From CAYUMU01 sp964445985 (GTDB lineage Bacteria; Planctomycetota; Planctomycetia; Pirellulales; S012-138), in assembly GCA_964445985.1 (NCBI GenBank), contig CAYUMU010000071.1:1-35805 (forward strand): a stretch of 35,805 nucleotides of DNA, written 5' to 3'. Made by a program: the position numbers and the translations under genes. Each line of letters begins with the position of its first letter. The first letter of the stretch is position 1. Below, in pieces: positions 9,088-17,776 of the stretch. The notes below the pieces were generated by a model. That model was not told the origin of the DNA and did not search any database. It saw nothing but the letters and a program-made list of their open reading frames with translations.

Positions 9088-10203
9088 TTACGCGGCCGTC
9101 CGTCGCGACTCCATCTCCTGCGACGGGTTCAAGCCAAAGGCATGCGGACGCAGGACGTCGTCGTTCACATCGTAGCGCGGCCCCGTTTGCGCCAGCCCCA
9201 GAAAAATCTTCGCGACCTGCCTGCCCAATGTCTCGGGCGAATGCGTCGACTGAATGTATTGAATGCCCGCTTGTCCCATTTGCTGGCGAAGCGACTCGTC
9301 GGCTTGTAGCTGTTGCACGGCCGCCACCCAGTCCCGCGGCGAATCCGCCAGAATCCCGCGTTCTCCCTGGCCGGCATAGTCCACCAGCACTCCCACCGGC
9401 GGCCCCATAAATGGCACGCCGTTGGCGAGGTACTGCAGCGGCTTGAGCGCGGCCTTGGCTCGTGTCCAGCGATCCTTGGAAAGCGGGCAAAGCCCCAGCT
9501 GGCAGCTGATCAACGCTTGAGCTTCCGTATCGGGCGACCACGCATGGTTAACGACCGGCAAATGTTTGAGCGTGAGCTCGGAGTGCCCCACCACCGTCAG
9601 CGAGACATTCTCGCACTGCCGGCCAACCGCTTCCAACTGCGGCTTCACCCGCTCCAGGTATTTGAACGTGGAACGGTGACCTAGCCAGAGCAAGCGAAAT
9701 GGCTCGTTCGCGGCCCGACGATGGATTTTCATGCTGTGCGAGGCCGGATCGGCACACAGCCACGACAGGTGCACGTTTGGGGTGTGCGCGGCTGCCAGCC
9801 GGTAAAGTCCCGGCGATGCTGCCAGCACGGCCGAGCTTTGCTTAAGCACCGCCTTGAATCGGCGCGATTTGCTGAACGAATAAGTCCACAGCGAGCTGGA
9901 GTTGTAGCACACCGGATCGTCAAAATCGAAAACCAGATGCCGCGCGATGGGCCGTACTTGCTCCAGTTCTCGAGGTCCAAAGGTGTGGCGATGCAACCAC
10001 AGGGCGTCGAACCCGCGCAACCGCTGGAACAATTCACTTCGCGCTTCGGCAGGCTTCGGCAGGCAATGGGTTTCCACCTCGATGCCTGCCGCGCGCAGCT
10101 GAGGCAGCAACAACTCGACGCGGAGCTTCCACGTCAGGTGCTTTTCAATATTGGTGTTGGTGAGCGCCACCACCTTCATCACGCCGTTGCGACTAGCAGT
10201 CAT
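9088..10203 (-). CDS. Glycosyltransferase, GT-B fold (GT4-like)
   Basis: 371 residues. The N-terminal half has Rossmann-like strands (MKVVALTNTNIEKHL, DALWLHRHTFGP, LVFDFDDPV). The C-terminal half has the nucleotide-sugar-binding region: FRLLWLGHRSTFKYLERVKP, then KDRWTRAKAALKPLQYLANG with the following VPFMGPPVG, which matches the K-x(n)-E/Q-x-glycine loop of group 1 transferases, although the usual second glutamate of the EX7E motif is replaced. It probably transfers a sugar to a cell-surface or secondary glycan; donor and acceptor are unknown. It is convergent with carB, 56 bases apart. Start at ATG 10203; an internal ATG at 10179 is possible but has no ribosome-binding site. Confidence 0.8.
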   Translation of the reverse strand: MTASRNGVMKVVALTNTNIEKHLTWKLRVELLLPQLRAAGIEVETHCLPKPAEARSELFQRLRGFDALWLHRHTFGPRELEQVRPIARHLVFDFDDPVCYNSSSLWTYSFSKSRRFKAVLKQSSAVLAASPGLYRLAAAHTPNVHLSWLCADPASHSMKIHRRAANEPFRLLWLGHRSTFKYLERVKPQLEAVGRQCENVSLTVVGHSELTLKHLPVVNHAWSPDTEAQALISCQLGLCPLSKDRWTRAKAALKPLQYLANGVPFMGPPVGVLVDYAGQGERGILADSPRDWVAAVQQLQADESLRQQMGQAGIQYIQSTHSPETLGRQVAKIFLGLAQTGPRYDVNDDVLRPHAFGLNPSQEMESRRTAA

Positions 10204-10454
10204 CTCTTGAGTGCCCAGGTAAACCGAAAGCAGTGGGGAGCCCCCCAGCTAGTGATCGGTCACGCGACCTTGGATTCTCATTCGCGAATCACCCCCCTCG
10301 CTGGAGCTGTCAGGCGTGCAACGTAGCAACAAACCCCCGGCGTACCAATACCATTCGCCAGCGATCCCCCTTTGCCAAGGGTGCACGTCAGCTTTTGCGC
10401 GGGTTTAAATGATAAGGCACTCCCTTTCTCATCCTGGGCGCGCGACAAATCAAT
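10204..10454. other. Intergenic, no gene recognised
   Basis: Short stretch between the start of the glycosyltransferase and the end of the YezD-like gene. I see no recognisable coding frame. It should hold the promoter of the glycosyltransferase. Confidence 0.35.
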
Positions 10455-10649
10455 TCATGCAGTTTGCGGTCGGGACCTGATTCGCCGCTTTTCAGTGCGG
10501 TCAATCTGGACGATAACTCCATCTTGGACCGTGATTTGCACGGAGCCGAACTGCAGGCCGTGGAGCGATCGCCGGATTTCGCTCAAGCCTTCCTCCAAAC
10601 GGCACGTGGAGGAGGGTTGTGAATGATCATGGGGGCGATTCTCCGTCAT
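10455..10649 (-). CDS. YezD/DUF2292 family small protein
   Basis: 64 residues from the ATG at 10649, chosen over upstream alternative starts because GAGAGGT lies about eight bases before it. The C-terminal half fits the DUF2292 (YezD) pattern: a helix (LEEGLSEIRRSLHGL), then QFGSVQITVQDGVIVQIDRT followed by a basic end (EKRRIR). The family is small, its function is unproven, and it often occurs near sulfur-assimilation genes. That fits here, since cysteine synthase lies upstream on the same strand, 330 bases away. Molecular role unknown. Confidence 0.8.
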   Translation of the reverse strand: MTENRPHDHSQPSSTCRLEEGLSEIRRSLHGLQFGSVQITVQDGVIVQIDRTEKRRIRSRPQTA

Positions 10650-10979
10650 GTTGATACCTCTCATAATGAGTGGTTGGCGAAATGGTGAAACACTGCCACG
10701 CAGATGTTGTGCCAAAAGCGACAACGGCCACTTTGGTGATCGAGTTCACCGATCGCGTAAAAACGAGGCCTGCCCGTACCGCTTGAACCCGTTGCATTTA
10801 ACGGGCATGGTCAATCGCATATGACGGACAGCCATCATATTTAACGGCCCTTGCAGTTGGCGCGGAATTGCCCGGGGGCCAGCACATATGCTCAACCTCT
10901 GACGGTTTTGCTGGCCACGATCGTGATATTTCATGGAGGCTAGAATGCTCGATCGTTCGCGCGGCTTATGGCGCTGTGC
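10650..10979 (-). other. Region between cysK and the yezD-like gene, with hairpins
   Basis: 330 bases without a convincing gene. Read on the minus strand it holds a nested inverted repeat: outer stem GGCCAGCA / TGCTGGCC (10877-10884 with 10909-10916) and inner stem AACC / GGTT (10894-10897 with 10904-10907). It could end cysK transcription or act as a leader for the small gene. I recognised no known riboswitch. Confidence 0.35.
10877..10916 (-). terminator. Nested hairpin downstream of cysK
   Basis: Perfect 8-bp outer stem with a 4-bp inner stem, about 65 bases past the cysK stop. No clear T-run follows on the minus strand, so whether it terminates, pauses or stabilises is open. Confidence 0.3.
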
Positions 10980-11954
10980 TCAGCTCGGAAAGAGCGAGGT
11001 GCTCAAGTAACGTTCGCCCGAGTCGGGCAACACGACGACGATAAGCTTCCCGCTGTTCTCGGGTCGCTCGGCCAATTGCAGGGCCGCCCAGGTGGCCGCG
11101 CCGCAGCTCGCGCCGCACATGAACCCTTCTTGCAGCGCCAATTGACGCGTGGTCTCGGTGGCGTCGGCATCCTGCACCAGCACCACTTCGTCAATAATCG
11201 AAAGATTCAAGATTTTGGGCACAAAGCCCGCTCCAATTCCTTGGATAGTGTGCCTCCCCGGCACGGGCTTCTTGCCGGCGAGTGTTTGCGTAACGACCGG
11301 GCTGGCCGCCGGCTCCACGGCAACGATCTCGACGTCAGGCTTGCGCTGCTTGAGTACCTCGCCCACCCCAGTAATGGTGCCGCCGGTGCCAACACCGGCC
11401 ACCAGAATGTCGATTGCGCCTTGGGTGTCTCGCCAAATCTCCTCGGCCGTTGTTTGCCGGTGAACTTCTGGATTGGCGGGGTTCTCAAACTGATTGAGCA
11501 TCAAGTAACGAGGGTCTGTCGCCAATAGCTCTTTGGCTTTGCGAACCGCCCCGGGCATGCCTTCGGCGGCAGGGGTCAGCACGATCTCAACGCCAAAGGC
11601 GCGAAGCAATCGCCGTCGTTCCAGGCTCATGCTCTCGGGCATGGTAACCGTTAAGCGATATCCGCGAGCGGCGCAAACATACGCCAAGGCAATGCCGGTA
11701 TTTCCCGAGGTCGGCTCAATAAACACCGTATCGTCGCGTACCAGTCCATCGCGTTCGGCGGCATCAATCATTGCGCGGCCGATGCGATCCTTGACGCTCC
11801 ATAGCGGATTGAAGTTTTCCAACTTGGCCACAACGGCGCCCTGGAAGCCGGCAGCCAGCCGATTCAGTTGCACCAAAGGCGTACCGCCAATGCAAGCGGT
11901 AATATCGCGGTGAACTCCCGTCGCGCGTGCTTCGGCTGCAGATGGTGTCGTCAT
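10980..11954 (-). CDS. cysK: Cysteine synthase (O-acetylserine sulfhydrylase)
   Basis: 324 residues, normal CysK length. It uses PLP to convert O-acetylserine and sulfide into cysteine. Visible motifs: PLP lysine K55 in NPLWSVKDR, substrate loop TSGNTG (82-87), phosphate-binding loop GTGGTITG (189-196), and the C-terminal DSGERYLST. Start at ATG 11954 with a strong GGAGGAAAAGG just upstream; open frame continues 92 codons further but lacks family similarity. A nested hairpin lies immediately upstream (11977-12018). It stands at the edge of a region that also encodes a cysteine dioxygenase fusion and a cysteine desulfurase, suggesting coordinated cysteine synthesis, oxidation and desulfuration; co-regulation is inference. 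CysM-type activity cannot be excluded by eye. Confidence 0.95.
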   Translation of the reverse strand: MTTPSAAEARATGVHRDITACIGGTPLVQLNRLAAGFQGAVVAKLENFNPLWSVKDRIGRAMIDAAERDGLVRDDTVFIEPTSGNTGIALAYVCAARGYRLTVTMPESMSLERRRLLRAFGVEIVLTPAAEGMPGAVRKAKELLATDPRYLMLNQFENPANPEVHRQTTAEEIWRDTQGAIDILVAGVGTGGTITGVGEVLKQRKPDVEIVAVEPAASPVVTQTLAGKKPVPGRHTIQGIGAGFVPKILNLSIIDEVVLVQDADATETTRQLALQEGFMCGASCGAATWAALQLAERPENSGKLIVVVLPDSGERYLSTSLFPS

Positions 11955-11976
11955 ACCTTTTCCTCCAGAAAGAATT

Positions 11977-12018
11977 AAGGCCAAGTCCGTGTTCGGAATC
12001 CGTTCCGACCGAGGCCTT
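11977..12018 (-). promoter_or_regulatory. Nested hairpin in the cysK leader
   Basis: On the minus strand, an outer stem AAGGCC / GGCCTT (12013-12018 with 11977-11982) encloses a 6-bp inner hairpin TCGGAA / TTCCGA (12003-12008 with 11993-11998) with a 4-base loop. It ends about ten bases before the cysK ribosome-binding site, so it could influence translation or transcript elongation. No known sulfur riboswitch was recognised. Confidence 0.3.
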
Positions 12019-12777
12019 GGGTGGGCAATCCGAGGGCTGACTTTGGATGGAGAACGTACCGTCACTTCCCGCGGGAAAATCGGGCTTAGCCTTGTGGAAC
12101 AACCATGGCGAATGACATGCCAAAGCCGGCAGCATGCGGGGCTGGCAACCCGGGCGCAAATCGCCAGCGTTCCTCGCCGTGGCACGGTGATACGCGGATA
12201 TTGGGCTTCCAACCTCACCAGTGCGTACATTCAATGCCTTGGCCAGTTTTTGGGCCGACGCGCGAAAGAGAACAGGATCGCGATTTCTGGTGGGATCTCG
12301 CGACTAGCAAATGTCACGGTCATCCCGCGGAACTGAGCGGAGACTATGAAATATGCTAGCCGCGGAAAGGTCGGTTGTCTCACGAAGAGCCGGAGAAAGA
12401 TTTCTGACGGTTCACTCACTCGACGGAGCCCGTGCCCCAACGTGCAGCGTTCCGCGCTCTCTTTTCGTCTATTCCTTGAGTGGGCGCATCCAGCAAATAT
12501 CACCGAGTCGCGATCATATTTGCTGGCGATAAAGAGCCGCATGGCTGTCTTGCGGCGCTGAATGCATTTTGCCAAGCAACAGAAGCAGGCGAATTTGAGC
12601 TCATTTGCCGGAAAACTTGCTTTCCCCCATTCCGGCACGTTCTTTGCCCTGTGTTCGTGACAATCCGAATCATTCGGAGCCCCCCCAATATCCATGACGT
12701 CGCTATCACCCCAATCGCCCACCGCGTTGTTCACTGGTTATCCAGAGGCAAACGCAGTCTCACTGGAGGAGGCTCGC
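12019..12777. other. Long intergenic stretch, no gene supported
   Basis: About 760 bases between the divergent cysK and lipoprotein units, somewhat less GC-rich than its neighbours. The longest frames (for example on the minus strand between 12231 and 12734) match no family I know and have unusual residue composition, so I do not call them. It may hold the cysK promoter and decayed sequence. Confidence 0.4.
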
Positions 12778-12867
12778 ATGCTGCCGCGCTCATCTCAAAG
12801 GTTCACTGCCGCATCATTCGCTGCAAACCATTGCTTCGCGAATCACGGCTGTTGTACCCGCGCATAA
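12778..12867 (+). CDS. Possible cysteine-rich leader peptide (uORF)
   Basis: A 29-codon frame starts with ATG five bases after a textbook GGAGGAGG (12765-12772), stronger than the sites of most genes here. The peptide contains three cysteines, two adjacent near its end (NHGCCTRA), and stops at TAA 12865-12867, 155 bases before the lipoprotein start. Short peptides with cysteine codon clusters act in some bacteria as cysteine-responsive attenuators, and the neighbourhood is rich in cysteine genes. That role is a guess; a chance frame behind a chance ribosome-binding site is a real alternative. Confidence 0.3.
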   Translation: MLPRSSQRFTAASFAANHCFANHGCCTRA

Positions 12868-13022
12868 CATTCGCGGCTCTGTTCTTTCTTGGGCCGAGGG
12901 GTGGGATGGAACATTCGAGCAGGGGCACGAATGTTGGCCTGCCCTGAAGCCGCGCACTCTCTCTCCCACGCTACCCTCCGTGGGTGCGTTCATTTGGTTC
13001 TACTGGTATTGGAGCACTTTCA

Positions 13023-13511
13023 ATGAAGTTTTCTTGTGGCAGGAATTCAAGCCTGGCATCGCCTGCCAAGTACGCGTTTCACTCCACGCCATGGCTGGCA
13101 GCTATGTTCGGGGTGATTTTGATAACCGGTTGTGGCGACGACGGCGAGTTCTCGCGGCTCAATGTCTATCCCGTCGAGGGCAAGGTCACCTTTAAGGGTT
13201 CGCCAGCCGACGGGGCCATCGTGACATTGCACCCCACCCAGGATTCGCTTTCAGCCTTGCGTCCCAGTGGAAAAATCGGAACCGACGGGTCGTTCAAAAT
13301 CACGACCTACGAACAGGGCGACGGCGCTCCCGTGGGATCTTACAAGGTGACCGTGCAGCTCTTCAAGCTGCCTGCCAACGCCGATGATGTTCGGCCTGGT
13401 CGCAGCGTGTTGCCCGCCAAATATGCCTCCCCTAAGACCTCGGGGCTGACTGTCGAAGTTACCGAAGCCGTGAACGGCGCGAACGTGGTTCCGCCGATTG
13501 AAATCAATTGA
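13023..13511 (+). CDS. Planctomycete lipoprotein with transthyretin-like domain
   Basis: 162 residues from the ATG at 13023 (GGAG nine bases upstream). The N-terminus has basic and hydrophobic segments ending in the lipobox-like LITGCGD, so it is predicted to be lipid-anchored. The rest matches the small beta-sandwich proteins seen beside DUF1559 genes in planctomycetes: VYPVEGKVTFKGSPADGAIV, then GKIGTDGSFKITTYEQGDGA and PVGSYKVTV, a carboxypeptidase-regulatory-like pattern. The following DUF1559 gene starts 29 bases after its stop, a common pairing that implies co-transcription. The function of the pair is unknown; an exported structural role is inferred. Confidence 0.85.
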   Translation: MKFSCGRNSSLASPAKYAFHSTPWLAAMFGVILITGCGDDGEFSRLNVYPVEGKVTFKGSPADGAIVTLHPTQDSLSALRPSGKIGTDGSFKITTYEQGDGAPVGSYKVTVQLFKLPANADDVRPGRSVLPAKYASPKTSGLTVEVTEAVNGANVVPPIEIN

Positions 13512-13540
13512 ATTCCCCCTCGCGCATTTGGAGTTTTACC

Positions 13541-14503
13541 ATGAGTCGCAATCGTTCTGGTTTCACCCTGGTCGAGTTGTTGGTGGTGATTGCCATCATC
13601 GGCATCTTGGTCTCCCTGGCATTGCCGGCGATTCAAGCCGCGCGCGAATCAGGTCGCCGCAGCGCGTGCCAAAGCAACATTCGCCAGCTTGGCCTGGCAG
13701 CTCTCACCTACGAAGATTCGTATAAGAAACTGCCGACCAGCCAGCGCCCGCCCGGTTTGACGCCGCTGCCCCGCATCGCCGGCATTACGTTCCTGTTGCC
13801 GTTCTTTGACCAGGGCGCCAAGTACGACAATTACGATCAAACGCTGAACTGGCACGATGCGAGCAATGCCGCCGCGGTCAACCAGCGGATTCCCGTGTTG
13901 CAATGCCCCTCTTCGCCCAAGCCCGAGCGTTTGGACGGGCTGCCGGAAACCAGTCCCTGGGTGCAAAACGTCGGCGCGGCCACCGACTACTCGCCGACCA
14001 TTTATGTGGATCAGCGCTTGTATGACCTGGGACTCGTGGCCGAGGCCGGCGTCGGGGCATTGGAATACAACGGTCGCGTGAGTCTGTCCGACATCACCGA
14101 CGGTTTGTCCAACACCATTCTCTATGCCGAAAGCGCCGGTCGTCCCTACCTTTATCAGAAGAAGAAATTGATCAGCAATGATCTTGTGTCGCGGCGTGTC
14201 AATGCTGGCGCCTGGTGCCGGCCTGCCTCCGATATCAGCATCGATGGCGCCAGTGAAGATGGAACGACCGTGCCCGGTCCATTTGCCGTGAACCGCACCA
14301 ACGGTGAAGAGATTGGCGCTACGTTCCCGCACCCCTACTACAACACGATTGGCACCAGCGAGGTCTACGGCTTCCATGTCGGCGGCGCCAATGTGGTATT
14401 CGGCGACAATTCCGTGAAACTGGTCTCGGATAAGATCCACGTCCGCGAATTTGCCACCCTGGTTACCCGCTCGGGCGCCGAACTGACCCCGACGATTGAT
14501 TGA
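13541..14503 (+). CDS. DUF1559 prepilin-like protein
   Basis: 320 residues from the ATG at 13541 (GGAG at 13529-13532). It opens with a type IV prepilin N-methylation signal: basic leader, then GFTLVELLVVIAIIGILVSL, followed by the helix LALPAIQAARESGRRSACQ and the conserved NIRQLGLA. It ends with the H-x-G-G-A-N-x-x-F-G-D-x-S-V pattern (FHVGGANVVFGDNSVKLV) that marks the DUF1559 (SBP_bac_10-like) family, which is greatly expanded in planctomycetes. The protein is probably processed by a prepilin peptidase and assembled or anchored at the cell envelope. Its role is unknown. A strong hairpin follows (14538-14571). Confidence 0.95.
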   Translation: MSRNRSGFTLVELLVVIAIIGILVSLALPAIQAARESGRRSACQSNIRQLGLAALTYEDSYKKLPTSQRPPGLTPLPRIAGITFLLPFFDQGAKYDNYDQTLNWHDASNAAAVNQRIPVLQCPSSPKPERLDGLPETSPWVQNVGAATDYSPTIYVDQRLYDLGLVAEAGVGALEYNGRVSLSDITDGLSNTILYAESAGRPYLYQKKKLISNDLVSRRVNAGAWCRPASDISIDGASEDGTTVPGPFAVNRTNGEEIGATFPHPYYNTIGTSEVYGFHVGGANVVFGDNSVKLVSDKIHVREFATLVTRSGAELTPTID

Positions 14504-14537
14504 TTGATGCAGCGCTGCTCTGGGAGCCTGCTTCCCT

Positions 14538-14589
14538 GTTCGGCCCGTTCTGCTTGCGGGACGGGCCGAACTTTGCTCGCCTATTTTTT
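14538..14589 (+). terminator. Terminator after the DUF1559 gene
   Basis: Perfect 11-bp stem GTTCGGCCCGT (14538-14548) / ACGGGCCGAAC (14561-14571) with a 12-base loop. A run of six Ts follows at 14584-14589, slightly further from the stem than in a classic intrinsic terminator. It probably ends the lipoprotein-DUF1559 transcript. Confidence 0.6.
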
Positions 14590-14685
14590 CGCCGAAGAGT
14601 GCTCGACTGCGTTTGCTTCCGAATGGGCGGCGAACATTTGTGTTCATGAATCAATATTGCGAAGTTAGAAACGGGAGTTTGTGCC

Positions 14686-15330
14686 GTGAACTCTTCACTT
14701 GAAGTTCTCGTTGGCAAGAATGCCGGCAAGCATGTGCCGATTTCCGGCGCGCGGATGCTTATTGGACGCGATCCTGGGTGTCATCTCCGTGCCAACAGCG
14801 AAATGATCAGCCGCTATCACTGTGAGATCTTCACTCGTGACGGGTCGCTGTTGTTGCGGGATTTCGGCAGCAAGAATGGTTCCTATATAAATGAGCGTCG
14901 CATCGACGGGGAAGCCGTGCTAGCGTCAGGAGATCGACTGGCGATTGGCCCGCTCGTGTTTCGTGTTCATGTGCAAGAGCCGGCTCCGGTTTACCCTGCC
15001 CGTCCCGCGAAGCAAGATTCGGCGTCCGTCGCGGGAGATCCCCGCCGCGGGTCCCGGTCGCCGCGGCCTTCCACGTCGGAAGAAACGCTGGAAGTCGATA
15101 TCTGCCAGTGGCTTGCCAGCGACACGCAAGCGGAAGACTCGCCCCCAAGACCTGGCGACACCGCCGCGTATCGTCCTGACTCCGCGAGCCAATCACCCAA
15201 TCGTTCCCCACGCCACGCTAACGACTCCCCGAAGGCGGCGCCGCCTTCGGCTGCTCGCAACGGCGATCACCACGCGGCCGAAGCCTTGAAGCAGTTACGC
15301 GGCCAGCGCTGGCCGTCCCAGTCGAAGTGA
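14686..15330 (+). CDS. FHA-domain protein
   Basis: 214 residues from GTG 14686 (GGGAG at 14673-14677). An FHA domain fills residues 1-98 and has the expected phosphothreonine-binding residues: IGRD, then SRYHC, then FGSKNGSYIN. FHA domains read phosphothreonines made by Hanks-type kinases, several of which occur in planctomycetes; one lies at 3.7-5.3 kb. The remaining ~115 residues are rich in Pro, Ser, Arg and Asp and look disordered, with a short segment (EETLEVDICQWLAS) that may bind a partner. It lies just before the dioxygenase fusion gene, about 100 bases apart. The partner is unknown. Confidence 0.9.
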   Translation: MNSSLEVLVGKNAGKHVPISGARMLIGRDPGCHLRANSEMISRYHCEIFTRDGSLLLRDFGSKNGSYINERRIDGEAVLASGDRLAIGPLVFRVHVQEPAPVYPARPAKQDSASVAGDPRRGSRSPRPSTSEETLEVDICQWLASDTQAEDSPPRPGDTAAYRPDSASQSPNRSPRHANDSPKAAPPSAARNGDHHAAEALKQLRGQRWPSQSK

Positions 15331-15428
15331 GTCAGCAGCACGCCGAGGATGGATACTTGAGAAGCGATTCTTGGCATAAGGCACGCGCGTGGTTTGCTCG
15401 AATCGCTCATGGGAAAGGATTGTGACCC

Positions 15429-17354
15429 ATGCAAATACTCAGTGCGGCGCTAATTGAGCTGGTCAGTCAGTTGGACGACATGGGGGCGGACATCACGCTA
15501 CTATCGCTCGCGCGATCACTAGAGCACTCTCGCCTGACCACCACCGACGTTGCCCCGTTCGTGCGTGAAGATCCATGGCACTATCAACGGGCGGTCGTCG
15601 TCAGGCGAGAGCACTATGAATTGCTGGTGATCACCTGGTTGCCTGGCCAGGGGAGCGTGCCCCACGACCACGCGGGAGCGATCTCCGCAATGCTCGTCTT
15701 GCAGGGCGAAGCGACCGAAGGCAATTGGCGAATTGCCCCCGATGGATACGTTGATCTCGACGACGAAACCGTGCTGCGCGCCGGAGAACTGACGGCCTGG
15801 CAAGATGCTGGCGTGCATACGGTTCATAATTCTTCGTCGCGCGGCGAATTGCTGGTCACGGTGAATGTGTATTCCCCGCTGCTGCGAGACTTTCGCCGCT
15901 TTGTGCCGCGCCCTGGCGCGATAGCTCCGAGGACTCCCCTTGTGGGTGAAGTCCCCCGAGTCGTGGTGGTGGGCGGCGGGTTTAGCGGCTCCATCACGGC
16001 AGCTCAACTTCTGCGACAGGCCGCGCAAGCCGCGACGCCGATCCAGGTAACACTCGTCGAACGTCGCGGCACGGTGGGCGAAGGCCTGGCGTATGGAACT
16101 CCGGAAACCGTCCACTTGTTGAACGTTCCGGCGGGTCGCATGAGTGCCTGGGCGGACCAGCCGGACGACTTTTTGCGGTGGGTGCAGCGCCGCCATGGCC
16201 CGGTGGATGCCGGGGACTTCTTGCCCCGGCGCTGGTATGGCGAATATGTGCGCGAAACATTGCTTGCGGAGGCAAACCAACAGGGAACCCAGGGGCGGCT
16301 CGAGGTGGTTTTCGACGAGGTTCGTCGCCTTGCTCGCCGAAGCGAGGGCGGTTGGTTGGTCAATCTGGCCCGCGGGGCATCGCTTTCCGCATCCGCGGTC
16401 GTGCTGGCGATTGGCCATCGTCCTCCGCCCGACCCCATTGGCCGGTCGTGGAGCGGATCGCGCGAGCGATTCATTGCCGATCCTTGGCGCCCCTTTGCAA
16501 TGAACCCCGTCAATCCGCATGATTCGGTCGTGGTGTTGGGGAGCGGATTGACCGCGGTTGACTGCGTGTTGTCGCTTAACCAGCAGGCCCGTTCGGCGCC
16601 AATTACATTGATTTCGCGCAGGGGACTTCTTCCCCAATCGCATGCGACCGCGACCGTGCCTGCGGTCGATCTGCGCGAACTCGTGGCTCACGTCTTGGCT
16701 GGGAACGAAGCAGATCGGGTTCGATTGCTGTTTCGGCGGATTCGTGGTCTTGCGGCTGAGTTGGCGCAACGCGGCCAGGATTGGCGTGGCGTGGTGGATG
16801 GACTTCGCCCATTTACCTCGGAACTGTGGAGCGAGTTTTCGCTGAACGAACGGCGTGAATTCCTGGGCCGCTTTCGTCATTTCTGGGAAGTGCATCGGCA
16901 TCGCATGGCGCCTGCCGTTGCTGCTCGATTTCACACGCTGGGCCAACAGGGACTGGTCCGCGTTCTGGCCGGCCAGGTTGCGGCCGTTCAAGCGGACCAT
17001 GCCGAAGCTCGCCTGTTTGTGCGAGAGCGAGGCATCGAGCGACTGTCAGAGATCCGAACGGCTTGGGTCGTCAATTGCACTGGCCCCGCGGCGTGCAACA
17101 GCGCGGAATCGAACCCGGCGGTCGGATCGCTATTGGTCCGAGGCTGGGTCAAGCCAGATGACTTGTCGCTCGGACTGGAAACCGCGGCAAACGGAGGCGT
17201 GGTCGACATTCACGGCAAGTCCTCCCACGACATGTTTGTGGTTGGCACCTTACGCAAACCCAACTCGTGGGAAAGCACGGCGGTTCCCGAATTAAGAACG
17301 CAGGCCGCTCAGGTTGCCGGGCAAATCCTGGCTGCCTTACAGCACTCAGGTTGA
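15429..17354 (+). CDS. Cysteine dioxygenase / FAD-NAD(P)-binding fusion protein
   Basis: 641 residues with two enzyme-like parts. Residues about 30-160 form a cupin resembling type I cysteine dioxygenase: VPHDHAGA supplies H79 and H81, and a third ligand is H130 (GVHTVHN), the three-histidine iron site. CDO oxidises cysteine to cysteine sulfinate. Residues about 175-640 match the large FAD/NAD(P)-binding family (PF13454-like): VVVVGGGFSG dinucleotide fold, LAYGTPETVHLLNVPAGRMS, DSVVVLGSGLTAVDCVLSL and WVVNCTGPA. That half may reduce or oxidise a sulfur intermediate, or supply electrons; its reaction is not known. Both parts appear intact, with AAAGGA before ATG 15429. The gene lies between an FHA gene and the encapsulin operon. 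Confidence 0.85.
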   Translation: MQILSAALIELVSQLDDMGADITLLSLARSLEHSRLTTTDVAPFVREDPWHYQRAVVVRREHYELLVITWLPGQGSVPHDHAGAISAMLVLQGEATEGNWRIAPDGYVDLDDETVLRAGELTAWQDAGVHTVHNSSSRGELLVTVNVYSPLLRDFRRFVPRPGAIAPRTPLVGEVPRVVVVGGGFSGSITAAQLLRQAAQAATPIQVTLVERRGTVGEGLAYGTPETVHLLNVPAGRMSAWADQPDDFLRWVQRRHGPVDAGDFLPRRWYGEYVRETLLAEANQQGTQGRLEVVFDEVRRLARRSEGGWLVNLARGASLSASAVVLAIGHRPPPDPIGRSWSGSRERFIADPWRPFAMNPVNPHDSVVVLGSGLTAVDCVLSLNQQARSAPITLISRRGLLPQSHATATVPAVDLRELVAHVLAGNEADRVRLLFRRIRGLAAELAQRGQDWRGVVDGLRPFTSELWSEFSLNERREFLGRFRHFWEVHRHRMAPAVAARFHTLGQQGLVRVLAGQVAAVQADHAEARLFVRERGIERLSEIRTAWVVNCTGPAACNSAESNPAVGSLLVRGWVKPDDLSLGLETAANGGVVDIHGKSSHDMFVVGTLRKPNSWESTAVPELRTQAAQVAGQILAALQHSG

Positions 17355-17776
17355 AGTCATCATTGCGCGGCAACCCCTCGCGTGCCGAGCAGTCAACTCA
17401 ATAACCATCACGACTCGCAGTGCCTTCCCTATAGCCCGCACTTTCAACAAATCCAACACTCCGCCGGGTCCCCTACTTGTCCAACCGCCTTAAACTCGTT
17501 AATCTGGCGAAACTTTGCGGCCGATTCGTATTGCAATGCCAACCATCTTCGGCTGACCGGACAACCGGAGGCCTCTCGCCCTAAATCACAAAGGGCCAGC
17601 CTCGGTGACTTCCGCGCGGTGTTCCGGTCATGCTCGTTCGTTTCACTCGTTGCCGTTGGCGACGACGTGCCGCTGACGGACTTTGATGTCTCCCGCCGCC
17701 GTATGCGTTTGATCGCACGGCGGACGCCCCGCTAAGCACCTGGCTGCCTGAGCTTTTGGAGGTCGTCGAGACAGCC
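17355..17776. other. Encapsulin upstream region
   Basis: 422 bases without a recognised gene. It should hold the promoter of the encapsulin operon. A GC-rich hairpin lies at 17696-17723 (CCGCCGT / ACGGCGG with an inner GCG / CGC). A ribosome-binding-like GGAGG sits at 17758-17762. A plus-strand frame (17382-17735) has no domain and is not called. Confidence 0.4.
17696..17723 (+). promoter_or_regulatory. Hairpin upstream of the first encapsulin gene
   Basis: 7-bp stem CCGCCGT (17696-17702) / ACGGCGG (17717-17723) extended by an inner GCG / CGC pair across a two-base bulge. It lies about 50 bases before the start codon. It may be a leader structure, or a terminator of incoming transcription, though no T-run follows. 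Confidence 0.3.

Noticed and set aside
12231..12734. 167-codon minus-strand frame in the gap between cysK and the lipoprotein gene
   Set aside because: No domain, odd composition, no ribosome-binding site seen; kept as intergenic.
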